Shown in pieces: positions 1 to 9,300 of a DNA stretch of 64,000 bases. The position numbers and the translations under genes are program-made. How positions within the stretch are numbered: position 1 is the first letter of the stretch; every line of letters starts with the position of its first letter. This stretch comes from Tychonema sp. LEGE 07203 (GTDB lineage: Bacteria > Cyanobacteriota > Cyanobacteriia > Cyanobacteriales > Microcoleaceae). The stretch covers positions 48,663 through 112,662 of the forward strand of contig NZ_JADEXD010000002.1 in NCBI RefSeq assembly GCF_015207285.1, in the 5' to 3' direction. The notes beneath the pieces are model-generated. The model searched no databases, was not told where the DNA came from, and saw nothing but the letters and a program-made list of their open reading frames with translations.

Positions 1-20
1 GAATTATATTTTTTTTTATT

Positions 21-60
21 AACCGCAGAGGGCGCAGAGGGCGCAGAGGGAGAGAGGAAA
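21..60. repeat. Short GC-rich direct repeat (cgcagaggg units)
   Basis: A run of 9-mers of the type GGGCGCAGA lies just upstream of the methyltransferase. The same sequence recurs near 2541-2575 and 2699-2735, and in reverse complement near 1230-1270. It is a dispersed intergenic repeat and does not look coding. Confidence 0.7.
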
Positions 61-107
61 GAGATGTTTATAATTGATTGATTGTAATTTATTGCGGGTG
101 AGAAAAG

Positions 108-1148
108 GTGGCTTTGGATATTATTTCTCTGTTTTCGGGTTGTGGTGGGTTGGATTTGGGTTTTCGGTTGGCTGGGTTTAATCTGGTTTGGGCGAATGAA
201 TATGATAAGTCTATTTGGGATACGTATAATTTCAATCATCCTGAAACTATTTTAGACTGCAGAGATATCAGAAAAATTAATTCTGATGAAATTCCTAATT
301 GTATTGGGATTATCGGCGGGCCTCCTTGTCAAAGTTGGAGTGCGGCGGGTGCGAAACGCGGGATTGATGATAGTCGAGGCCAGCTTTTTTGGGAGTATAT
401 CAGAATTGTGCGGGACAAGCAGCCTTTGTTTTTCTTGGCTGAGAATGTTAGGGGTATTTTAGCGCCTAGAAATCGTGATGCTTTCACTTATATATTATCG
501 CAGTTTGAGGAACTCGGGTATCGAGTTTCGTTCCAGTTGTTGAATGCTAGAAATTTTGGTGTTCCGCAAGATAGGCAAAGGGTGATTGTTGTCGGTTATC
601 GGGAAAATCTGGGTTTTGGTTTTGAGTTTCCCGCTCCTGGAACGGATGTTTTGACGCTGGAAGATGCGATTTTTGACTTAAAGGCGATCGCCCCAATGTC
701 AGTTAAGGGTAAAGTAGATAATTATCACGATGCTGTCGCGAATCACGAATGTGCAGATTTGGGGTTTTCGAGCATTTATATGTCGCGCAATCGAGTGAGA
801 AGTTGGGGCGAACCTTCCTTTACAATTCAGGCGGGCGGCCGACACGCACCTCTGCACCCTCAAGCTAGTAAAATGATTTTGGTTGGCAAGGATAAGCGCA
901 TTTTTGACCCCAATTCGCCTCAACCTTACCGCAGGCTTTCTGTGCGAGAGTGTGCGAGAGTTCAGACTTTTCCTGATGAGTTTATCTTCAAGTACAAGTA
1001 TATTGCGGACGGCTACAAAATGGTCGGGAATGCTGTTCCTGTGAATTTAGCAAGAGTTTTGGCAAGTAAGATTTTTGAGGATATTGCCATAGGGAATAGG
1101 GCATTTGTATCAACTAAAGCCGACCACCTACCAGCCGCTAGGGAATGA
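108..1148 (+). CDS. DNA (cytosine-5-)-methyltransferase, solitary
   Basis: Transfers a methyl group from S-adenosylmethionine to C5 of cytosine in a specific DNA sequence. All main C5-methylase motifs are visible: motif I SLFSGCGGLDLGF near the N-terminus, motif IV GGPPCQSWSAAG with the catalytic Cys, motif VI ENVRG, motif VIII QDRQRVIVVG, motif IX RRLSVRECARVQTFP and motif X YKMVGNAVPVNLA. The length of 346 residues is usual for a monospecific enzyme. The chosen start is the GTG at 108, which places motif I three residues from the N-terminus; an AGAAAAG stretch precedes it. No restriction enzyme gene lies beside it (the next gene is an opposing glycosyltransferase), so it looks like an orphan methylase, although its left neighbour is outside the window. 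The recognition site cannot be read from the sequence. Confidence 0.95.
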   Translation: MALDIISLFSGCGGLDLGFRLAGFNLVWANEYDKSIWDTYNFNHPETILDCRDIRKINSDEIPNCIGIIGGPPCQSWSAAGAKRGIDDSRGQLFWEYIRIVRDKQPLFFLAENVRGILAPRNRDAFTYILSQFEELGYRVSFQLLNARNFGVPQDRQRVIVVGYRENLGFGFEFPAPGTDVLTLEDAIFDLKAIAPMSVKGKVDNYHDAVANHECADLGFSSIYMSRNRVRSWGEPSFTIQAGGRHAPLHPQASKMILVGKDKRIFDPNSPQPYRRLSVRECARVQTFPDEFIFKYKYIADGYKMVGNAVPVNLARVLASKIFEDIAIGNRAFVSTKADHLPAARE

Positions 1149-1285
1149 ATTCCACGAGCCCTTTAGCGAAATTCATCGCCATGAAAACTAATCTCAAATC
1201 CCTTGACATCAGAATCATTCATCTCTCTCTTCTCTTCCTCTGTGTCCTCTGCGGCCTCTGCGGTTTAATCATTCCGAATTATCTG

Positions 1286-2503
1286 TCATTGAAACTTAGT
1301 TAACTCACCGAGATTTTGCTGAATCGTATTTATACCCCGAATATGAGACAATGGAGAACCTCCATACAAAAAACTATCCAAACTAACTTGATAATTTTGC
1401 TGCACCGCCAAATCCAGCCACAAATTCTTAAATGCTTCTCCCGGTTTGTAGTCGGGAATGTTATGCTGATAGTAAGGAAAACTATCTATACAAGTGTTGA
1501 AAAAGTTCTTGCGCCCGCAATGCTTTAAATACTGATATCGCGGCTTGAATTCGGTTTGATTTTCCAATACTGTATGAATAGTATCGGCTAAGGATTCCGG
1601 GTCAAATTTGGCGTAAAGTCCCGCACCTTCCGGGAAAACTGGCGAGTTTCCTCTGGCGTATTGGTTGAATTCTTCAAAACAAATTACTGGTACGTTGCAA
1701 CTCATTGCTTCGGTAATTCCCCGATTTTTTCCTTCGAGGAGGGAACCGAGGACGAAGGCTTGGGCGCGCGAATAATATACAGGCATTTCGCTGTAGTAGT
1801 CAACTCGCGGTAGTAAGTTGATGTAATCGGAGGGATTACCTAAAATTGCTTCTACTTGGTGCCATTCTTTTAAGGCGAGTTCGTCGAGAGTATTTAGGTT
1901 GTTAACATCAAATTCGTGTCCGCTGACAACTGTTAATTTTATTGGTTTTTGCGGATATTTTTGGCGGTAAATTTTTAAGGCTTTAGCAATTGTTGGCAAG
2001 TTCTTTTCTTCGGAAATTCGGGCGACGGCTAGCAAGTCGATGTCTTTGGTGGGGACGTTGCGGGGAGAAATTAAGTATTCGTTGATGAAGTCTGTGTCTT
2101 GCAGTGGTACGATTGGTTTGTTGGCGCGATTTGGATAAGTTTCGCGAAACCATTTATCTCGCTGCGGGTTTTTGTATAAACTGGAGTATGCGTCGGCGAC
2201 AGGGGCCCAGGAATAGGAGATTCCGGGGGAATAGGTGAAGGATAAAAATACTGAGGAAAGTTGGGGAAATAGTTTGTTGATTAGTTCGACTCCTTCGCTT
2301 AAGTAAATTCCTTTGATGAATTTTCCTTCGTAAAATAGCGGGGGAAGCAAGACGTAGAAACTTACGGTATCGAAGCGGTGGGGTTGGTCTTCAAATATCT
2401 CCCAGCTAAATGCGTCTAAGTCTGCATAGATTTCGGCGATTGGTTTGTTGATGTTGGGGTTGCGCAAGTAGGGTTTTTGGCGATCGTAGTTTCCGCGTAC
2501 CAT
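1286..2503 (-). CDS. Glycosyltransferase, family 4-like (GT-B fold)
   Basis: A 405-residue protein whose C-terminal half has the features of glycosyltransferase group 1: DLLAVARISEEKNLPTIAKAL opens the second Rossmann domain near residue 155, and an E-x7-E motif (EGKNRGITE) is followed by AMSCNVPVICFEE, where the nucleotide sugar is held. No signal peptide or membrane segment is seen, so it should act in the cytoplasm or at the inner face of the membrane. The N-terminal acceptor domain is divergent, and the sugar and acceptor cannot be predicted. The first codons are partly duplicated about 160 bp upstream (see the duplication at 2486-2803). It points the same way as rsmI, which lies 260 bp upstream, but transcription across the repeats is uncertain. 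Confidence 0.8.
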   Translation of the reverse strand: MVRGNYDRQKPYLRNPNINKPIAEIYADLDAFSWEIFEDQPHRFDTVSFYVLLPPLFYEGKFIKGIYLSEGVELINKLFPQLSSVFLSFTYSPGISYSWAPVADAYSSLYKNPQRDKWFRETYPNRANKPIVPLQDTDFINEYLISPRNVPTKDIDLLAVARISEEKNLPTIAKALKIYRQKYPQKPIKLTVVSGHEFDVNNLNTLDELALKEWHQVEAILGNPSDYINLLPRVDYYSEMPVYYSRAQAFVLGSLLEGKNRGITEAMSCNVPVICFEEFNQYARGNSPVFPEGAGLYAKFDPESLADTIHTVLENQTEFKPRYQYLKHCGRKNFFNTCIDSFPYYQHNIPDYKPGEAFKNLWLDLAVQQNYQVSLDSFLYGGSPLSHIRGINTIQQNLGELTKFQ

Positions 2504-2803
2504 ATAATTTTTAGTGTGATTATCTAGTTTCTTTTTTTTACCGCAGAGGGCGCAGAGGGCGCAGAGAGGAGAAGAAGAGAAGAGAGGATAAGAGGGTTGA
2601 TTTACTATTTATTTCATGGCTGTTCGAGTGATTCATTGTCCTCAGTAGTTTCCGCGTACCATAGAATTATTAGTGTGATTATTTAGTTTTCTTTTTTTAA
2701 CCGCAGAGGGCGCAGAGGGCGCAGAGGAGGAGAAGAGAGAGTTATTCACGAGTCATCTAATAGCTATTCGAGTGATTCGTTGTCGCCTATTGTGAGGGCG
2801 AGT
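2486..2803. repeat. Tandem duplication (~160 bp) of the rsmI end / glycosyltransferase start
   Basis: Two direct copies lie head to tail, about 2486-2644 and 2645-2803. Each contains, left to right on the plus strand, the start of the glycosyltransferase gene (antisense TTTCCGCGTACCAT), a cgcagaggg repeat block, and the 3' end of rsmI (TTCGAGTGATTC). The inner junction leaves relics: a six-codon copy of the glycosyltransferase start ending in TGA (MVRGNY) and a copy of the RsmI tail (DNESLE then QP and stop). Confidence 0.75.
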
Positions 2804-3627
2804 TGGTAGATTTGGCGGCGGGGGAGGGATGTTTGTTGGGCGAGTTGGCGGCTGGCTTGGGAACGGCTGATGCCTTCTGCTATTAATGTTTGTAATTCGG
2901 CTTTGATGGCGTCTTCGGAGAAAATTGGTGCGTCTGTTTGCAGGCCGCCAATTACTAGGGTAAATTCTCCTTGGGGTTCGCGTGCGGTGTAAAGTTCGAT
3001 CGCACTTTCTATACTGCCACGCCAAAACTCTTCGTGCATTTTTGTCAATTCCCTGGCCAGCACAATCTGTCTGTCGGTTCCCAAGGTATTTGCTAAATCT
3101 TGTAAAGTTTGCCGCAACCGATGGGGAGATTCGTATAATATTATAGTGCGGGATTCTCTTTGCAAATTTTCTAAACTCCGCTGGCGTTCTTGACCTTTTA
3201 CGGGTAAGAATCCTTCAAATACAAATCTCTCGGTGGGTAATCCTGATGCAGCTATTCCAACAATGCAGGCAGTCGGGCCGGGAATCGGAATAATGTTAAT
3301 ATTAGCATCGGCGCAAGCTTTGACTAACTCGTATCCGGGGTCTGAAATTCCCGGCATTCCAGCATCGGTGACGAGGGCGATACTGTTCCCTAACTGCAGT
3401 TTGTCGATTAATTCGGGGAGTCGCTGCTGTTGGTTGTGTTCGTGATAGCTGATTTGGGGGGTTTTGATTTGAAAGTGGTGCAAAAGTTTGCCTGTGTGGC
3501 GGGTATCTTCGGCTGCGATGAAGTCTGCTGCTTGTAAAATTCGGATAGCGCGATATGTCATGTCTTCGAGGTTGCCGATTGGGGTTCCGACAATGTAAAG
3601 TGTTCCTGTGTTAGGATTTGGCTGCAT
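2764..3627 (-). CDS. rsmI: 16S rRNA (cytidine(1402)-2'-O)-methyltransferase
   Basis: RsmI methylates the 2'-OH of C1402 in 16S rRNA, in the decoding centre of the small ribosomal subunit, using S-adenosylmethionine. The family signature is clear along its 287 residues: GTPIGNLEDM at the N-terminus, AAEDTRHTGKLL, DAGMPGISDPG around residue 90 and YESPHRL near residue 170, with the usual C-terminal helical domain. Length matches the family. The start ATG at 3627 gives MQPNPNTGTLYIVGTPIGN, typical of cyanobacterial members. It is divergent from the PfkB kinase gene, with about 50 bp between start codons that include a cgcagatgaacgcggatt repeat. Confidence 0.95.
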   Translation of the reverse strand: MQPNPNTGTLYIVGTPIGNLEDMTYRAIRILQAADFIAAEDTRHTGKLLHHFQIKTPQISYHEHNQQQRLPELIDKLQLGNSIALVTDAGMPGISDPGYELVKACADANINIIPIPGPTACIVGIAASGLPTERFVFEGFLPVKGQERQRSLENLQRESRTIILYESPHRLRQTLQDLANTLGTDRQIVLARELTKMHEEFWRGSIESAIELYTAREPQGEFTLVIGGLQTDAPIFSEDAIKAELQTLIAEGISRSQASRQLAQQTSLPRRQIYQLALTIGDNESLE

Positions 3628-3676
3628 TTTAAGAGTGGGATTTTTTAACCGCAGATGAACGCGGATTAACGCAGAT

Positions 3677-4540
3677 ATGAAAACCGGATTATTTTTGGGA
3701 TTGGCGACTTTAGATTTAGTTTATTTGGCTGAATCTCCTCCGGGGGAAAATCAGAAGGTTGTTGCTGCTGATTGTACCATTGCTGCGGGCGGGCCGGCGG
3801 CGAATGCTGCGGTGACTTTTAGCTATTTGGGGAATGCGGCGTTATGGGCTGGCGTTTTGGGCACTGGCGCGATCGCCCAATTGATCCGTGCAGACTTAGC
3901 GGAGTATGATATTAGGATAATCGATTTGCAACCAGGGATCTCGCACTCTCCGCCAGTTTCTTCGATTATTGTAACTGAAGCAACGGGCGATCGATCGGTA
4001 ATTTCCATCAATGCTACGAAATCGCAAGCTGACAGTCAAACAATTAACCAGGATATTTTAACATCAGTTAATATCATACTGTTTGACGGACACCAAATCG
4101 CAGCCAGCCAAGAAATCGCTGAACTCGCCCAATCAAAAAACATTCCCATTGTCCTCGACGGTGGCAGTTGGAAACCCGGATTAGAAGAAATATTGCCCTT
4201 CATTGAATGGGCGGTATGTTCAGATAACTTTCATCCGCCCGACTGCGACAATTCAGAACAAGTCTTTGCTTACCTCTCAGCAGCCGGAATTCCCCACATT
4301 GCCATCACGCGCGGCGAAAAACCGATTAAATACCTCAGCAAAGGCAGTTTCGGCAGTTTAGAAGTGCCTCAAATCCAAGCTGCAGACACGTTAGGTGCAG
4401 GCGACATTTTTCACGGTGCTTTCTGTCACTATATTTTACAAAACAACTTTACAAATGCCCTCGCTGCAGCCGCCAAAATAGCTTCCAATTCCTGCAAAAC
4501 TTTCGGAACCCGTCAATGGATAAAAAACATTCAAGCTTAA
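3677..4540 (+). CDS. PfkB family carbohydrate kinase
   Basis: A 287-residue ribokinase-fold sugar or nucleoside kinase. The N-terminal glycine motif AAGGPAANAAVTFSYLG near residue 37 and the C-terminal PfkB signature DTLGAGDIFHGAFC near residue 235, with the catalytic base Asp in GAGD, are both present. The substrate is not clear: the family covers ribose, fructose, adenosine and other substrates. The ATG at 3677 gives a compact N-terminus MKTGLFLGLATLDLVY in line with family members. It is divergently arranged with rsmI, sharing a ~50-bp intergenic stretch. Confidence 0.85.
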   Translation: MKTGLFLGLATLDLVYLAESPPGENQKVVAADCTIAAGGPAANAAVTFSYLGNAALWAGVLGTGAIAQLIRADLAEYDIRIIDLQPGISHSPPVSSIIVTEATGDRSVISINATKSQADSQTINQDILTSVNIILFDGHQIAASQEIAELAQSKNIPIVLDGGSWKPGLEEILPFIEWAVCSDNFHPPDCDNSEQVFAYLSAAGIPHIAITRGEKPIKYLSKGSFGSLEVPQIQAADTLGAGDIFHGAFCHYILQNNFTNALAAAAKIASNSCKTFGTRQWIKNIQA

Positions 4541-4658
4541 CTTTAAAATAACCCAAATATCCGGAAAAAAGCGATCGCACCCAGAAAACAGAAACAGACA
4601 ACACTTGTTAAGCTAAAATAATCATATCAACCCTCTCCTTTCTTCCTTCGCGCCCTTT

Positions 4659-4698
4659 GCGTCTAAGCGCTTCGCGCAGGCTACGCCAACGCGGTTCG
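4659..4698. repeat. 40-bp dispersed repeat, inverted twin at 20823-20862
   Basis: The reverse complement of these 40 bases matches 20823-20862 at every position. The core is GCGTAGCCTGCGCGAAGCGC, itself rich in inverted symmetry. Both copies lie in intergenic DNA next to degenerate gcgaaggcgcaaag-like text. It is a dispersed repeat that does not look coding. Confidence 0.8.
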
Positions 4699-4788
4699 CC
4701 CAAAAAATCCACAAATCAAACAACATTGCTATAGTAGTAAAACACCTGCAAGCAAAACAAAACTACCCCAAAATAAAACACTCAAATC

Positions 4789-5919
4789 ATGGCTGAAACT
4801 CAACCCCTAAGCATCACACTTCCCCCCTTGCGGATTACCCTAACCGAACAACAACAGGTTAATCTAGAATGGCTGACGCAAAACTTACCAAACCTACTCG
4901 CAGCAGCGCCAAGCAAACCAGAAGTCCCCGACAACTTAAAACAGTGGGTGGCGGCCAACAAATTATTAAATAAAGCAGACGCAGAAATCATTCAAGCCCT
5001 AGTAAATACCGGCATAGATGCCGAAACAGCAACCGCAGAAGTTACCGAAATATCATCTCATCCGTACTTCCAAGCAGGTAGCCATTACGTACAGCTATTG
5101 CAGAAACTGGAATCGCAACTCAACATCAACAATCAATTAGCCGCACTCTCTTCCAAGTTTGGCACAATCGAACGCAAAAGCAGCCTTTCCAGAGAGTATT
5201 TTTTAGAAAATTACTACGCTAAAAATACTCCGGTAATTATTACCAACATCATGCACAACTGGAAAGCATTACAGTTGTGGACACCGGAGTATTTGCAGCA
5301 AAAATACGGAGATGCAGAGGTAGAAATTCAAGCCAACCGCAACTCAGACCCGGATTACGAAATTAAAGTACACAACCACAAAAAAACTGTTTTCTTCCGC
5401 GAGTATGTAGATATGGTCGTCAACGGTGGGCCCAGCAACGATTGCTATATGGTTGCTAACAACCAAACTCTGGAAAGAGAAGAATTTAAATCGCTATTTA
5501 ACGACTTTGAGATTTTCCCAGAATACCTCAATCCCGGCGATACAAAAGGCAGAGTTTTCTTTTGGTTCGGCCCGAAGGGTACAATTACGCCGCTGCATCA
5601 CGACCCAGTGAACTTAGTTTTAGCACAGGTATCGGGACGCAAACTGATTAAATTGATTTCTCCGCAGCAAACACCTCTGCTTTACAATCATGTCGGAGTT
5701 TTTAGCAAGGTTGATGGCGAGAATCCCGACTATGATAAATATCCGCTTTACAGAGACGCGAAAATTATTGAGGTGATTTTAGAACCGGGAGAAGCTATCT
5801 TTATTCCTGTGGGTTGGTGGCATCACGTAAAGTCATTGGAGGTGAGTATTTCGGTTTCGTTTACTAATTTTGTGTTTCCCAATTATTATGAATGGAAATA
5901 TCCTCATATTAATTGGTAG
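4789..5919 (+). CDS. Cupin-like (JmjC-type) oxygenase domain protein
   Basis: A 376-residue protein with a cupin_8/JmjC-like C-terminal domain, the fold of Fe(II)/2-oxoglutarate hydroxylases that act on proteins or tRNA. The metal site can be read: LHHDPVNLVLAQ supplies the HxD pair near residue 267, and the distal His lies in FIPVGWWHHVKSL near residue 347. Residues ~135-160 (LSREYFLENYYAKNTPVII) match the usual entry to the domain. The first ~120 residues are helical and not recognised. No close gene partners are seen; both flanks carry repeats. The enzymatic class is well supported, the substrate is unknown. Confidence 0.82.
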   Translation: MAETQPLSITLPPLRITLTEQQQVNLEWLTQNLPNLLAAAPSKPEVPDNLKQWVAANKLLNKADAEIIQALVNTGIDAETATAEVTEISSHPYFQAGSHYVQLLQKLESQLNINNQLAALSSKFGTIERKSSLSREYFLENYYAKNTPVIITNIMHNWKALQLWTPEYLQQKYGDAEVEIQANRNSDPDYEIKVHNHKKTVFFREYVDMVVNGGPSNDCYMVANNQTLEREEFKSLFNDFEIFPEYLNPGDTKGRVFFWFGPKGTITPLHHDPVNLVLAQVSGRKLIKLISPQQTPLLYNHVGVFSKVDGENPDYDKYPLYRDAKIIEVILEPGEAIFIPVGWWHHVKSLEVSISVSFTNFVFPNYYEWKYPHINW

Positions 5920-5924
5920 TTGTC

Positions 5925-6005
5925 AGTTGACAGTTGTCAGTTGGTAGGGGCGGTGGATGGTGCGTGCCCGCCCTCTTAGTTGTCAGTTGTCAGTTGACAA
6001 CTTGC
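5925..6005. repeat. STRR-type heptamer repeats
   Basis: Copies of TTGTCAG and TTGACAG flank a GC-rich segment between the cupin gene and the cysQ-like gene. At 6019-6047 a second element, TCTGCGTTTATCAGCGTTCA, is the reverse complement of the text near 3645-3675. Confidence 0.7.
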
Positions 6006-6048
6006 AAACACTATCTGCGTTTATCAGCGTTCATCTGCGGTTTAAAAA

Positions 6049-6927
6049 ATGAAAAATCTTGAAGAATTAAGCGAAATTGCGCGGGCGGTGGCTTGGGGTG
6101 CGACAGATATTTTGCAATCTTACTATCGCCAAGATTCTGAGACTCCCAACCTCGACATCCGAGAGAAAAAAGACGGCCCAGTCACTGCGGCCGATGTCGC
6201 TGTTAATTCTTACATTTTAGATGAATTGCAGTCTATTTTAGGGAATGCAGAATTTGGCTATCTTAGCGAAGAAACTTACAAAGCTTATTTAGAAAAAAAC
6301 GGAAAAGTTGCCTTAACTCAAGATTGGGTTTGGATTATCGATCCTTTGGATGGAACGCGCGATTTTATTGACAGGACGGGCGAATTTGCCGTTCACATTG
6401 CTTTAGCGTTTGAAGGAAGACCAGTTTTGGCAGTTGTGGCTTGGCCGGAACAACAAAAGATTTATTACGCTATTCGCGATGCGGGTGCTTTTGTGGAAAG
6501 TCGGGACGGTTCTGCGGTCAAATTGCAGGTTTCAGGGCGAAATATACTGGCGGATTTATCTATAGTAACCAGTCGCAGTCACCGGGGCGATCGCCTAAAC
6601 CAACTATTGCACAAATTTCCTTGTCAAAATCAACTAGCTGTAGGAAGTATCGGCTGCAAAATTGCAACGATTGTGGAACAAAAAGCTGATGTTTATATTG
6701 CCCTTTCGGGAAAATCTGCACCGAAGGATTGGGATTTGGCGGCACCGGAATTAATTTTGACGGAGGCGGGCGGCCGATTTACTCGTTTTGATGGTTCTGC
6801 TTTGCAGTACAACCGGGGAGATGTGAGTCAGTGGGGGGGATTGTTGGCGAGTAACGGTTGCTGTCACGATGCTTTGTGCGGGGATGCTGAGAGGATTTTA
6901 GGGGAGATAGATTCGGGTTTGAAATAA
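6049..6927 (+). CDS. cysQ: Inositol monophosphatase family protein, CysQ-like 3'(2'),5'-bisphosphate nucleotidase
   Basis: A 292-residue Mg-dependent phosphatase. The metal-binding motifs are visible: EE in YLSEETYK near residue 86, WIIDPLDGTRDF near residue 105, and DWDLAAPELILTEAGG near residue 230. CysQ-type members dephosphorylate 3'-phosphoadenosine 5'-phosphate left over from sulfate assimilation; other members act on inositol or fructose bisphosphates. TRDF after DPLDG and the overall pattern favour CysQ, but the substrate is inferred. The ATG at 6049 begins MKNLEELSEIARAVAWGA, a normal family N-terminus. No operon partner is seen. Confidence 0.8.
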   Translation: MKNLEELSEIARAVAWGATDILQSYYRQDSETPNLDIREKKDGPVTAADVAVNSYILDELQSILGNAEFGYLSEETYKAYLEKNGKVALTQDWVWIIDPLDGTRDFIDRTGEFAVHIALAFEGRPVLAVVAWPEQQKIYYAIRDAGAFVESRDGSAVKLQVSGRNILADLSIVTSRSHRGDRLNQLLHKFPCQNQLAVGSIGCKIATIVEQKADVYIALSGKSAPKDWDLAAPELILTEAGGRFTRFDGSALQYNRGDVSQWGGLLASNGCCHDALCGDAERILGEIDSGLK

Positions 6928-7315
6928 GTGCGATCGCCCTTAAATATTCTAACGAATAACTTGTAGGGGCAGGTTTTACGAGAAATAATTGCCTAAGACT
7001 CATAAATCTCATAAACCCGCCCCGATCGCACATATGTATTAAAAATACGATATTAATACTTAGGTATAATTACACTAGCAACTAATTAATTTTGTGTTGA
7101 ATTATCAACTTCGTACTGGCGGTTACACAATATTACTTGATTAATTTTTGTATCTTTATCAAAGCTTTAATAACTAAGTGTTTTTATGGAGAAAAGTTTA
7201 TATATTTTCTCTGAAACAACTGTTATGGTTGCTACAAGCTTCAAAAAGAGTTTCGGATGCAAGTCGCGAAACCGGGAAAATTATTGTCTTTCTTTTACCC
7301 CCAATCAGGTGTATT
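6928..7315. other. Intergenic region, no gene recognised
   Basis: AT-rich DNA between the phosphatase and the DUF4347 pseudogene. It contains one HIP1-like site near 6931 and no convincing gene, RNA or hairpin terminator. It may carry the promoter of the former DUF4347 gene. Confidence 0.5.
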
Positions 7316-8146
7316 ATGCCAAATTTAAATGATCGATTTTCAGTAAGTGCGATCGCCTTTATCGACACTCAAGTACCAAATTATCAAAGTTTGATTGCCG
7401 GAGTAAAACCGGGTACGGAAGTAGTAGTTTTGGATGGGAATCAAGATGCGATCGCCCAAATTACTGAAGTTTTACGCGATCGAACCAATATTGACAGCAT
7501 TCACATAGTTTCTCACGGTGCTCCCGGTAGCTTGCAACTGGGCGACGGTAGCTTGAGTTTAGATGACATTGAGGGCGATCGGGATTCTCTACAGAAGTGG
7601 TTTGCGCCACCCACTGAGTCGATCGGTCAAAATCGACCTAATATCCTACTCTACGGGTGCTCCGTAGCGGCAGGCGAGACAGGTAAAGCATTTGTCAAAC
7701 GCTTGAGTGAGTTAACAGACGCTAGTGTTGCCGCTTCCCAAAACCTCACCGGAAGCGCTGCAAAGGGTGGCGACTGGGAACTAGAAATCAGCACCGGAGA
7801 AATCCAAACACCGCTAATATTTGCAGCCGAAGTATTGGCAGGTTACGAGTACGTTTTGAATAGTTTTGGTGCGGCAACTAATTTTGGCGGGGGGACAAAT
7901 CCCTACGGTATTGCTACTGAGGATTTTGACCTCGATGGCAAACCCGATATAGCTGTAACAAACCAAGGATCTAATAATGTTTCTATCCTGTTAGGAAATT
8001 GCACAGGGGGTTTTGAGACAGCTACCAACTTTGCCGCAGGTTCAAGTCCGCGTTTCGTCACATCGGGACTATTTGACAATGACAGTTTCCCGGACTTAGC
8101 ATTGGTAAATAGTAGTAATAAGCTGATACGCAGCTATACCGTATAA
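7316..8146 (+). pseudogene. 5' part of a DUF4347 / FG-GAP repeat protein gene, cut by an IS element
   Basis: Residues from the ATG at 7316 (MPNLNDRFSVSAIAFID) carry a DUF4347 domain with a conserved His in IVSHGAPGSLQLG and Cys in ILLYGCSVAAGETG. These resemble the His/Cys pair of caspase-like folds, which is an inference. One and a half FG-GAP/VCBS units follow (DFDLDGKPDIAVTNQGSNNV and FDNDSFPDLALVNS). Proteins of this type are large surface or secreted adhesins of cyanobacteria. The frame runs into the left end of an IS630-family element at 8127 and stops at 8144-8146. A GTG at 7178 would extend the frame by 46 residues but gives an atypical N-terminus. The rest of the gene is at 9301-11086. 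Confidence 0.75.
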
Positions 8147-9300
8147 TATAAATATAAATTAAGGGATAATTAGTTGTAATATATGCCAGCTCAAAACCAT
8201 CTATCTCAAAATCAAAAACAGAGACTCATTAAAATACTAAAAGAGTCTGATGATAATTACATGAGGGAAAAAGTTCTCATTTTATTGCTAATTAATGACG
8301 GAAAAACTTATCGAGGAATTAGTGAAGTTATGGAAGTTACTTACACAACAGTGGCTTATTGGTCAGTTCATGGCGTTCCGGATAATTTGGATAGTTTTTT
8401 AGATAAAAGAAGCCCAGGGAATTTTCGCAAAGTCACTCCATAGTATGAACAAATATTGATAGATACAATCGATAAAGCTCCGGAAGAATATGGATATGAA
8501 TTTGGGAGATGGACGGCAGCTAGATTAGCAACATATTTAGAAAAAGTCACAGGAATTAAATTGAGTGTTTCCCAAATATCCCGGATACTACATAAAAAAA
8601 ATACGTTTACATTTGGGCTAAATACAGCTTAAAACTCAAACAAAATACCCTTGAAAGAGAAGTATTTAAACAGAAATTATCGGAGTATTTAAGAATAACT
8701 AAAAAACGCCAGAGCTTTTACAGGCATGATTTTGGGATGAGAGTGGATTCAGTTTACGAGTGATAAAAAGAAAAACTTGGGGTAAAAAAGGTAGTCGAAA
8801 AAACTTACAGGTCAAAGGAAAAGAGGCAGAGTAAATATCATGGGTGGGTTGAGATATCATGACAAAAAAAGGTTAAATTTTATGATAAAAAGAGGAGACT
8901 CAAATACATTTTATCAGCAAATTAATGCCTGAAATGATTCGACAATTCAAGAATGGAGAGAACGGGGCAATCAAACTGAAAACTTTGCCGAATCTGGAAT
9001 GAAGATTGTAATCATTTTAGACAATGCTAGTTTTCATAAAAACAAAGATATTTTGAGCCAAATATCAGCCGAAATGCCTCAGATTATTTGAGAATTTTTG
9101 CCACCTTACAGCCCTGATTATAATTTGATTGAATTAATCTGGCATTCAGCAAAAGAATATATAGCACATCGACTATTTAAGTCAGTAGAAGAATTGTCTG
9201 ATTTGCTACATAAATTATTAAATGAAGGAGAAATGGTTATTAAATGGGATCGAAAAATTAAAAATAAAGGTAATGCTATTTTATCCGGTTTAGCTGCGTA
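8127..9300 (+). mobile_element. IS630/Tc1-mariner family insertion sequence, inactive
   Basis: The boundaries can be read from terminal inverted repeats: 8127-8150 and the reverse complement of 9277-9300 match at 21 of 24 positions, both starting TACGCAGCTA. The outermost TA pairs (8127-8128 and 9299-9300) are the duplicated TA target typical of the IS630 group, giving an element of about 1170 bp. Removing the element and one TA rejoins the host reading frame without a shift (CTG ATA then GCA GCT). The only gene inside is a decayed transposase. Confidence 0.85.

Noticed and set aside
7178..7315. GTG at 7178 as start of the DUF4347 gene
   Set aside because: The added 46 residues have no signal peptide pattern, while the ATG at 7316 gives the usual short lead into the DUF4347 domain.
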